Made by a program: the position numbers and the translations under genes. A stretch of DNA of 13,521 bases from an uncultured Clostridia bacterium (GTDB lineage Bacteria > Bacillota > Clostridia > TANB77 > CAG-508): positions 1 to 13,521 of the forward strand of contig CASAUJ010000040.1 of the NCBI GenBank assembly GCA_949118805.1, in the 5' to 3' direction. This document shows, piece after piece, positions 1 to 5,260 of this stretch; the stretch's first letter is position 1; each line of letters opens with the position of its first letter. Under the pieces are notes generated by a model, which worked only from the letters and a program-made list of their open reading frames with translations, was not told the DNA's origin and searched no databases.

Positions 1-132
1 TTTCAATATTTTATTTTCAATTTTCTTGTGACATATCTATTTTAAACCTATAATTACTTGCCTTACTTATTGTAAGTTATCTTTGATATGTGTTTTAATA
101 ATTGTATAACTATAAGAATTATTCGTTATATT

Positions 133-471
133 TTATATATGCTCATTTATCCAATTAAAATATTTTTTACGTCCAAAAATAGATAATTTATACTTATCTC
201 CATTTTTCATTTTAATTAAAATACCAAATGGAAAAAATGGTGGTATTAGACAAGTTTTTACTGTATCAATATCTTTCATCTCAATTTCCCAACTTACACC
301 TTCTGTTCCAATTAGTCCTGATGCTAAAAAGGCAATTCTTTTATCCGTAAAATAATACTTTCCAGAAACTTGTCTATTAATACTTATATTTGGCATCTTC
401 CAACAATCTCCTGTTACTTTTTCTGCAAATAATTTTTCATCATTTTTTACTTCGTATACTTTTTTACTCAT
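133..471 (-). CDS. Small GRAM/PH-like domain protein
   Basis: A 112-residue soluble protein with no signal peptide or membrane helix. Residues about 36-108 form an alternating beta-rich pattern ending in a helix: GKYYFTDKRIAFLASG, then a WEIEMKDIDTV strand, a proline/phenylalanine turn (IPPFFPFGI), the strand pair ILIKMKNGDKYKLSIFG, and a final helix KKYFNWINEHI. The pattern 'turns into a strand, TDKRI, then I-x-x-I/V, then a K-NG-x-x-Y strand' is typical of GRAM or bacterial PH-like domains, which act as small lipid- or protein-binding modules. I infer that fold from pattern only. The start is ATG at 471, preceded by AGGGAG about 8 nt upstream. It sits last in the minus-strand series and is separated from the next gene upstream by 141 nt, so it may be transcribed alone. 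The partner or ligand cannot be told from sequence. Confidence 0.72.
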   Translation of the reverse strand: MSKKVYEVKNDEKLFAEKVTGDCWKMPNISINRQVSGKYYFTDKRIAFLASGLIGTEGVSWEIEMKDIDTVKTCLIPPFFPFGILIKMKNGDKYKLSIFGRKKYFNWINEHI

Positions 472-612
472 GTTTTTTTCTCCCTTTCTCTTATAAAAAT
501 GTTTTCATTCTCATAAAATATATTTCTTTCTATTTTTAATCTAAGTACTAACTTACTAATTGTTATTAAATCAGATAATTATTTAAATTTATCTACTATC
601 TTATTATAATTT

Positions 613-969
613 CTATTTTACTTTTTTATAAATCCTTCCACAAGACTTACAAGTAATACTTATTTCATAGCTAGCCACCTTTTTGTCCAATATAGTAATT
701 AAGGGTTCCTTATCTTTTGGACAGCAAAATCTGTTTTTTATCGTAATTAGTTCGTCACTACAATCGCTTCCCTTTTTACTATCTTCAAAATCTAATAATG
801 CACTCCCTTGACTTCCACAATTACATTTGTATTTTAATTCTAATTTATCATAAGTTGAATAACATAAATACCCTAAATTTTCATTACACTTATCACAATA
901 CATCCAACCACCATAATTAGTTGCTAGTCTTGTATTTACTAATTCTTTATTTTTTAAGATCCTTGACAT
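613..969 (-). CDS. Conserved hypothetical zinc-ribbon-like protein
   Basis: A 118-residue protein rich in paired cysteines: C25/C28 (CDKC), C36, C49/C51 (CNCG), C70, C82/C83 (FCCPKD) and C107/C110 (CKSCG). The N-terminal CxxC plus CxCG and the C-terminal FCCP plus CxxCG pairs look like two rubredoxin/zinc-ribbon knuckle sets that would bind structural zinc. No catalytic motif is visible. The N-terminal stretch LVNTRLATNYGGWMYCDKC seems familiar from uncharacterised clostridial proteins, but I know of no assigned function. Start ATG at 969 has an excellent Shine-Dalgarno (AAAGGAGG, 7-8 nt spacing). The 207 nt upstream hold only a decayed acetyltransferase-like tail, so the gene probably has its own promoter, which I could not pin down. 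Confidence 0.75.
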   Translation of the reverse strand: MSRILKNKELVNTRLATNYGGWMYCDKCNENLGYLCYSTYDKLELKYKCNCGSQGSALLDFEDSKKGSDCSDELITIKNRFCCPKDKEPLITILDKKVASYEISITCKSCGRIYKKVK

Positions 970-1039
970 AAGCTTTCCTCCTTTGAATTTTGTATTTTTA
1001 GTTTACTCATTTTAATAGGATTTTCTTTTTATAATCAGA

Positions 1040-1115
1040 TCATTCTTTTACTTCGTAATCTCTAATGTATCCACAACTTTTTAAATCCATAATGTTCAAA
1101 AAATTTCTTTTCTTC
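1040..1115 (-). pseudogene. Remnant of a GNAT acetyltransferase C-terminus (frameshifted)
   Basis: Read on the minus strand from 1115, one frame gives EEKKFFEHYGFKKL. If a single base is skipped just after that, the neighbouring frame continues GYIRDYEVKE and a stop at 1040-1042. Joined, the peptide FFEHYGFKKLGYIRDYE matches the usual ending of GNAT N-acetyltransferases (FYEKxGFxxxGxIxDY, the last acetyl-CoA-binding helix and strand). Upstream in the first frame there are stops (TAA, TAG) within a few codons, so only about 25 codons of a once larger gene are left. The remnant lies between the membrane-protein gene and the zinc-ribbon gene. The identification rests on a short motif and is tentative. 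Confidence 0.35.
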
Positions 1116-1176
1116 CTAGTTTTAGATGTTAGTGTACCTATCCCCCAGTCATACCTTTGTCTTTGAAATCGATATA

Positions 1177-2028
1177 TTATTTTCTTGTACTACAACTTCC
1201 ACCTTTTTCTTCATAATAATCTTGCAAGGCATGTACCACTTCTGGAACAGATTTTAATGAATCAATCTTAATTTCTTTGTATATCTTTTCATCTCCTTTT
1301 CTTTCCAATATTTCTCCATCATCCTTAATCTTTATATAAAAAGTTTCTTCTTCTCCATTTAATTCACAAACTATTGTCGCTTCTGTTGTTAAATTATGAG
1401 ATTTCGGAAAAATCGTAAAGTTTCCAATTATTGTTACAACTATTATTGTCATAATAAAAATTATTTTTTTATCTGATTTTTTGATAAATAAACAAAACAT
1501 TATTATTAGAAAAATCACATCCAAAATTGCTCCTAAAAGTTGAGTATGTGAATAGTAAAATTTAAAACAATTATTGATTGTATCTATCAGCATTCCTGCA
1601 ATAGGTAAAGCATATAAAAAATTGCTAAAATCATTATTTTTATTCCAATAATAAAGAATATAGGCAATGATTCCACATATTATTGATATAAAAATCCAAA
1701 AAAATAAATGACTCCATTCTATTAAACCATCCACTGTAATATTCGGTGTAAAAAATTTAATCATTCCCTGCAATAAATAGAAACTACAACACATAGTTGC
1801 TAAATATAGGAAAGTGTTAAACATTGCATTTTTATTAGAACCACTCAAATATATTATAAAAGTTGTTGTAAATATCCAAAATCCAAATGTTCCTGCAATA
1901 GAACTCACCCCTAATACATCATTATTCGGTAATAAATTTACTAACTCTGTTATGATACCAATAATTATACCAAAAACAATTACTTTTATATATGATTTTT
2001 TTGTATCTTGTAATTTTATTTTTTCCAT
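1177..2028 (-). CDS. Multi-spanning membrane protein, possibly DUF6518-like
   Basis: A 283-residue integral membrane protein. Hydrophobic segments are visible at about residues 15-34, 42-60, 68-88, 106-127, 135-152, 165-182 and 188-206, so six or seven helices. They are followed by a soluble tail (about 208-283) rich in Glu and Lys, with a beta-type stretch TIVCELNGEEETFYIKIKDD. The order of helices, with a WIF segment, an AxxNTFLYL helix and a WxHLFFW helix, recalls the uncharacterised DUF6518 membrane family of clostridia, but I cannot confirm this. The start ATG at 2028 has AAAAGGAG 6-7 nt upstream. It begins 28 nt after the stop of the XRE regulator, so the two are likely cotranscribed and the regulator may control this gene. 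No transport or enzymatic motif was recognised. Confidence 0.75.
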   Translation of the reverse strand: MEKIKLQDTKKSYIKVIVFGIIIGIITELVNLLPNNDVLGVSSIAGTFGFWIFTTTFIIYLSGSNKNAMFNTFLYLATMCCSFYLLQGMIKFFTPNITVDGLIEWSHLFFWIFISIICGIIAYILYYWNKNNDFSNFLYALPIAGMLIDTINNCFKFYYSHTQLLGAILDVIFLIIMFCLFIKKSDKKIIFIMTIIVVTIIGNFTIFPKSHNLTTEATIVCELNGEEETFYIKIKDDGEILERKGDEKIYKEIKIDSLKSVPEVVHALQDYYEEKGGSCSTRK

Positions 2029-2056
2029 TTTCTTCTCCTTTTAAAATTGTAACTTT

Positions 2057-2440
2057 CTATAATATGTAAATACACAAAATAGGAATTATGATTCTAATTA
2101 TCCTCGCATATTCTTCTATCTTTACTTGCTTTTGATATTTTGCAAGAACTGGATATTTCCTACTCCAAGCATTGGTCCAATCTATTTTTTCTTCTTTTTC
2201 TTCATTCGTGTTTTTTATCACTTGTTCAATTTCTTTTAAGTCTATATCAAATTCAATTAACTCATCTAAAGATAGATGATAAAGTTTTGCCAATTTCTTT
2301 GCTTGACAAATATCTGGCACAGTTTCATCTGTTTCCCACTTTGAAATTGTTTGTCTACTTACACCCAATTTTTCAGCAACTGTTTCCTGTGATAATCCAA
2401 CCTTTTTCCTTGATTGAAATAAATTATTTCCTAAATTCAT
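2057..2440 (-). CDS. XRE-family transcriptional regulator with short hydrophobic C-terminus
   Basis: A 127-residue regulator. Residues 4-63 form an XRE/Cro-type helix-turn-helix domain, with the recognition region LSQETVAEKLGVSRQTISKWE (about 16-36, DNA-contacting R29-Q30) and the usual downstream VPDICQAKKLAKLYHLSLDEL helices. A charged linker (66-86) leads to DWTNAWSRKYPVLAKYQ, a segment I recall from clostridial XRE regulators, after which those proteins normally continue for another 30 or so soluble residues. Here the tail is instead RIIRIIIPILCIYIL and ends, so the C-terminus looks replaced or truncated, or is a short membrane anchor. I chose ATG at 2440 because GGAGGTG lies 7 nt upstream. 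A TTG start at 2455 would place the Shine-Dalgarno inside the gene. It probably forms an operon with the membrane protein downstream. Confidence 0.85.
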   Translation of the reverse strand: MNLGNNLFQSRKKVGLSQETVAEKLGVSRQTISKWETDETVPDICQAKKLAKLYHLSLDELIEFDIDLKEIEQVIKNTNEEKEEKIDWTNAWSRKYPVLAKYQKQVKIEEYARIIRIIIPILCIYIL

Positions 2441-2581
2441 TCTATCCACCTCCAAATTAAGTGTACAATATTAATCCATTTTTTTCTATCAATTATACAT
2501 GGCAATTCTGCTATTTTTATTAACATTTTTCATTTCTAAATTTATAAGTTTTATCCTTATATAAATCCACCTCATCAATTG

Positions 2582-2914
2582 CTAATTTTCAGTACAATGA
2601 CATTCTGGATTTGTACAGGTACAATTAGGATTATACCCACTAGCACATTCCTCTGTACAAGTACATTTCCATCTTTTTAATAAAGGAAATAGCTTCATAC
2701 AGTATTCTTTCATCTCTTCCTTTGTCATTCCTGCTTGTGATCCATATTGAGAACACATTTCTATATATTCTTCCATTGTAACTTTGTCTATAAATTCCCC
2801 TTTTTGGTAACAATATTTACAATAATCTACATTGCTACTTCCATCTATGTTGGTACCTAATTGTTCATTTGATGTTATAGGCATTCCACAACTTTGACAC
2901 ATTTTATTTTCCAT
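2582..2914 (-). CDS. Zinc-ribbon protein with cysteine-rich C-terminal tail
   Basis: A 110-residue cytoplasmic protein. The N-terminal part (residues 5-55) has CQSCGMPI (C6/C9), a GTNIDGSSNVDYCKYCYQKGEF segment (C32/C35) and the helix TMEEYIEMC. This is the pattern of the putative zinc-ribbon family PF12674, small proteins of unknown role often found in anaerobes. The C-terminal 27 residues carry seven cysteines (C84, C86, C90, C98, C100, C105, C107) as CTCTEEC, CTC and CHC, reminiscent of metallothionein clusters and able in principle to bind zinc, copper or an Fe-S group. Start ATG at 2914 has a strong AAAAGGAGG. A perfect 10-bp palindrome AATCATGATT sits at 2941-2950, just upstream of the Shine-Dalgarno, and could be an operator. 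Function unknown. Confidence 0.82.
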   Translation of the reverse strand: MENKMCQSCGMPITSNEQLGTNIDGSSNVDYCKYCYQKGEFIDKVTMEEYIEMCSQYGSQAGMTKEEMKEYCMKLFPLLKRWKCTCTEECASGYNPNCTCTNPECHCTEN

Positions 2915-3000
2915 TTCTAATTCCTCCTTTTAATCTTAAAAATCATGATTAAATCACAAGTTTATTTCATATAGAATATTTCATATTGTTCCATTTTTAT

Positions 3001-3035
3001 AAAAAAACTATCTAAGACTTAACCTAGATAGTTTT
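3001..3035 (-). terminator. Rho-independent terminator of gapA
   Basis: Five nucleotides after the gapA stop codon the minus strand can fold an 11-bp perfect stem, AAAACTATCTA (3035-3025) with TAGATAGTTTT (3014-3004), extended by one G-C and one G-T pair around a 6-nt loop. It runs directly into a T run on the minus strand (3007-3001). Position and structure fit an intrinsic terminator, making gapA the last gene of its transcript. Confidence 0.85.
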
Positions 3036-3040
3036 ACAAA

Positions 3041-4045
3041 TTATTCTTTGCTAGCAATATAACAAGCTAAGTCAACTAATTTATTGGAATATCCCCATTC
3101 GTTATCATACCATGCAACTAATTTTACAAAAGTGTCAGTAAGCATTATTCCTGCTGTACTATCAAAAATAGAAGTGTGTGGATCTGTTGTAAAATCTGAA
3201 GAAACAACTGGATCTGTTACATATTCTATGATTCCTTTCATTTCATTTTCTGATGCTTTTTTCATAACTTCACATATTTCTTCATAGGTTGCTGATTTTT
3301 CTAGATTACAAGTCAAATCTACCACAGAAACATCCACAGTAGGAACTCTGAATGCCATTCCTGTTAATTTTCCATTTAAATTTGGAATTACTTTTCCAAC
3401 CGCTTTAGCAGCTCCTGTTGAAGATGGTATAATATTAGCTGCAGCTGCTCTACCACCTCTCCAATCTTTTTTAGAAGCTCCATCTACCGTTTTTTGTGTT
3501 GCTGTTGTTGCATGAACAGTTGTCATCAAACCTTCTTTAATTCCAAAATTATCATTTATTACTTTTGCAAGTGGTGCCAAACAGTTCGTAGTACAAGAAG
3601 CATTAGAAACAATATTCATACTTGGATTATATTCTGTGTGATTTACTCCCATAACAAACATTGGAGCATCTTTTGATGGCGCACTAATAATTACCTTTTT
3701 TGCACCTGCATCAATATGTGCCTGTGCTTTTTCAAGTGTTGTAAATACACCAGAGCATTCTAAAACATAATCTACTCCTAATTCTCCCCATGGAATATTG
3801 TGAGGATCCATCTCATTAAATACTTTTATTTCTTTTCCATTAACTGTTAATAAATTATCTTTTCCCTCTACTGTTCCTTCAAATTTCCCATGTACTGTAT
3901 CATATTTTGTCATATACGCCATATAATCAGCTGTAATAAAAGGATCATTGATTGCAATTACTTCCACTCCTTCTTTTTTTAAAGCGGCTTGAAAAGACAA
4001 ATTTCCAATTCTCCCAAAACCATTAATTCCAATTTTCACTGACAT
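3041..4045 (-). CDS. gapA: Glyceraldehyde-3-phosphate dehydrogenase, type I
   Basis: A 334-residue GAPDH of full normal length. It oxidises glyceraldehyde-3-phosphate with NAD+ and phosphate to 1,3-bisphosphoglycerate in cytoplasmic glycolysis. The N-terminal Rossmann motif is INGFGRIG (residues 7-14), followed by AINDPF with the acidic residue (D34) that favours NAD+. The active site is SNASCTTNCLAP (147-158) with catalytic C151, and H178 lies in TTVHATTATQKT. The end has WYDNEWGYSNKLVDL. NDPFITADYMAYM, TATQKTVDG and MAFRVPT resemble the eukaryotic and enterobacterial GapA type rather than the classic clostridial GapC. ATG at 4045 was chosen because AAAAGGAGG precedes it by 9 nt. An upstream in-frame ATG at 4072 would enclose that ribosome binding site. 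The gene appears monocistronic, between its own candidate promoter and a terminator. Confidence 0.97.
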   Translation of the reverse strand: MSVKIGINGFGRIGNLSFQAALKKEGVEVIAINDPFITADYMAYMTKYDTVHGKFEGTVEGKDNLLTVNGKEIKVFNEMDPHNIPWGELGVDYVLECSGVFTTLEKAQAHIDAGAKKVIISAPSKDAPMFVMGVNHTEYNPSMNIVSNASCTTNCLAPLAKVINDNFGIKEGLMTTVHATTATQKTVDGASKKDWRGGRAAAANIIPSSTGAAKAVGKVIPNLNGKLTGMAFRVPTVDVSVVDLTCNLEKSATYEEICEVMKKASENEMKGIIEYVTDPVVSSDFTTDPHTSIFDSTAGIMLTDTFVKLVAWYDNEWGYSNKLVDLACYIASKE

Positions 4046-4162
4046 AAATAAATTCCTCCTTTTGACGCCCATTCATTTCTAACCTTGTTTTTACAATTTA
4101 ATAGCGTCATCTTTTTCTTAATATATTATATATAGTATTACCCAATTTTCTTAGGCAATTCA

Positions 4163-4191
4163 ATTCTATACCAAAAAAACATACTTTGCAA
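4163..4191 (-). promoter_or_regulatory. Candidate sigma-A promoter of gapA
   Basis: On the minus strand, TTGCAA (4191-4186) and TAGAAT (4168-4163) are separated by 17 nt, giving 4/6 and 5/6 matches to the housekeeping -35 and -10 boxes. The -35 sits inside a small inverted repeat, TACTT-GCA-AAGTA (4194-4182), which could be an operator. This would give a leader of about 110 nt before gapA. The leader itself is AT-rich and contains other -10-like runs (4120-4140), so the exact promoter is uncertain. Confidence 0.4.
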
Positions 4192-4219
4192 GTACTTTTT
4201 ATTTTTATTTTTTGTTAAT

Positions 4220-4283
4220 GGCTAAAGTGGGACAGATTCATCCTATCCATTTATGGCTAATCTGGGACAGGCACACTTTATCC
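4220..4283. repeat. REP-like element A (two 29-nt units), degraded
   Basis: Two 29-nt units, 4220-4248 and 4255-4283, joined by a 6-nt linker ATTTAT. They share the outer GGCTAA/TATCC ends and the GGGACAG core with elements B and C, but about half of the inner palindrome has decayed (unit 1 reads GACAGATTCATCC where the others have GACTGTCCCAG). Flanking TTAAT/ATTAA extends the outer symmetry to 4215-4288. It lies 30 nt beyond the 3' end of the RAYT gene. Confidence 0.8.
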
Positions 4284-4317
4284 ATTAATAAACATTCAAA
4301 CAAGTATATTTTAGTTA

Positions 4318-5106
4318 TTAAGCCCTTTGGATAATTCTAATATTAATTCCTAGTATTCTTCCTATTTGTTTATGAGATATTCCCTCCATCTTCTTGATTC
4401 TTCTTATGATTTTATTCCTTTCTTCTACATTATACTTTTGTATCTCTTGTATATTAAAAATCTCCAATTCCTCTTTTATAAAATAAATTACTTCTTCATC
4501 GGTTAATCTTTTTTTCATTTCATACTCTAATAATTCACTACTTTCTTGAAATTTCAAAATTTGCTTATTGAATTTCAAGAATTCCTTTTTGGCTTGTTCT
4601 CTTTCCTTTGAAAACATATTCCAAATTTCTTTTGTATCTACTATTCTATCTTCCTCTTTTATTTTTTCTGTTTTTGAATATTCCCAATAACTCCCCCACT
4701 TGTAGTCTTCCATTAAGCTAATACCTGCTTTCAAGGGATTTTGATGTATATAACGAACTAAATTTAATAGATAATTCAAATTTCCAACATTTTTACTTCG
4801 AAATCGATTTTCGAATACATGTCCTTTTCTTTCATATTTCTTGTTGAAATAATTTGCATAACTTGTAGCAATACTATGGATAATTTTAGAGATTGTTTGA
4901 TTAAAATCTTTGATTTCTAAATGAATATGATTTGGCATTAAAACATAAGAATATATTTGATATAAAAATTTTTTCTTAGTCTTTCTAATAATTTCTTGAA
5001 ATTCTAAATAGTCTTTACTTTCCAAAAAAATATCTTGTTGATTAATTCCTCTTAGCATACAATGATATACATCATTATGACTTTTCCTTCTTGGCTGTCG
5101 TGGCAA
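4318..5106 (-). CDS. REP-associated tyrosine transposase (RAYT, Y1/HUH family)
   Basis: A 262-residue single-strand DNA transposase-like protein of the TnpA_REP type. These are domesticated IS200/IS605 relatives that nick and move short palindromic REP elements. The start MPRQPRRKSHNDVYHCMLRGINQQDIF and the HUH metal-binding motif MPNHIHLEI (H60, H62) are diagnostic. The likely nucleophile is Y119 in VRYIHQNPLKAG, by analogy with the RAYT 'RYIxxNP' signature. The C-terminal part (about 195-262) is charged and ends in a helix-turn-helix-like stretch, ISHKQIGRILGINIRIIQRA, as in long clostridial RAYTs. I find no frameshift, so the gene looks intact. The start is a TTG at 5106, supported by a perfect AAGGAGG 8-9 nt upstream and by the conserved MPRxPR opening. 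REP-like elements lie on both sides (4220-4283, 5197-5260), its presumed substrates. Confidence 0.92.
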   Translation of the reverse strand: MPRQPRRKSHNDVYHCMLRGINQQDIFLESKDYLEFQEIIRKTKKKFLYQIYSYVLMPNHIHLEIKDFNQTISKIIHSIATSYANYFNKKYERKGHVFENRFRSKNVGNLNYLLNLVRYIHQNPLKAGISLMEDYKWGSYWEYSKTEKIKEEDRIVDTKEIWNMFSKEREQAKKEFLKFNKQILKFQESSELLEYEMKKRLTDEEVIYFIKEELEIFNIQEIQKYNVEERNKIIRRIKKMEGISHKQIGRILGINIRIIQRA

Positions 5107-5136
5107 TTATTTAACCTCCTTCACTTCCTATCAATA

Positions 5137-5179
5137 AAAATAGTATAGCACATTTTTTCTTATCTAGCTATACTATTTT
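5137..5179 (-). terminator. 13-bp hairpin, probable terminator after the GH15 gene
   Basis: AAAATAGTATAGC (5137-5149) and GCTATACTATTTT (5167-5179) are perfect 13-bp inverted arms around a 17-nt loop. On the minus strand the stem is followed by TTTTTATTG, so it could end transcription from the GH15 gene. A T-containing flank on the other side would allow action in both directions. The distal arm also contains TGCTATACT, an extended -10-like box 31 nt upstream of the RAYT start, so the same site may also hold the RAYT promoter. Confidence 0.5.
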
Positions 5180-5196
5180 ACAAATTTTTCAAATAT

Positions 5197-5260
5197 GGTT
5201 AAAGTGGGACTGTCCCAGTTTATCCATAAATGGCTAAAGTGAACCTGTCCCAATTTAGCC
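5197..5260. repeat. REP-like element B (two 29-nt units)
   Basis: Units 5197-5225 and 5232-5260 with linker ATAAAT. Unit 1 keeps the full core palindrome TGGGAC-T-GTCCCA. Unit 2 has GAACCTGTCCCA, with part of the left half changed. The outer ends are GGTTAAA, TTTATCC, GGCTAAA and TTTAGCC. The element sits between the RAYT gene and the GH15 gene, and its last unit overlaps the GH15 stop codon: Gly codon GGC and TAA, at 5260-5255. Confidence 0.9.

Noticed and set aside
1..132. AT-rich end of the window with a 7-bp inverted pair ACATATC/GATATGT (31-37, 85-91) and a small CTTAC/GTAAG hairpin
   Set aside because: Short pairs of this kind are expected by chance in such AT-rich DNA. There is no T run in a useful place and no open frame, so no terminator or gene is called.
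472..612. 141-nt gap between the GRAM-like and zinc-ribbon genes, with TATAAT-like strings
   Set aside because: The -10-like strings have no acceptable -35 partner. Nothing else is visible.
2441..2455. TTG start five codons upstream for the XRE regulator
   Set aside because: The GGAGGTG Shine-Dalgarno overlaps those codons and is correctly spaced for the ATG at 2440.
2456..2581. TATAAT at 2497-2492 (minus strand) as promoter of the XRE gene
   Set aside because: Well placed for a short leader, but no -35 box at 16-18 nt was found and TATAAT is frequent in AT-rich DNA, so it is not listed as a feature.
4046..4072. Nine-residue longer N-terminus for GAPDH starting at an ATG at 4072
   Set aside because: The AAAAGGAGG ribosome binding site would be inside the coding sequence, and GAPDH families begin just before the INGFGRIG motif.
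4046..4162. Riboswitch or T-box in the gapA leader
   Set aside because: No conserved stem set, T-box sequence or specifier-like structure is visible; only AT-rich sequence before the Shine-Dalgarno.
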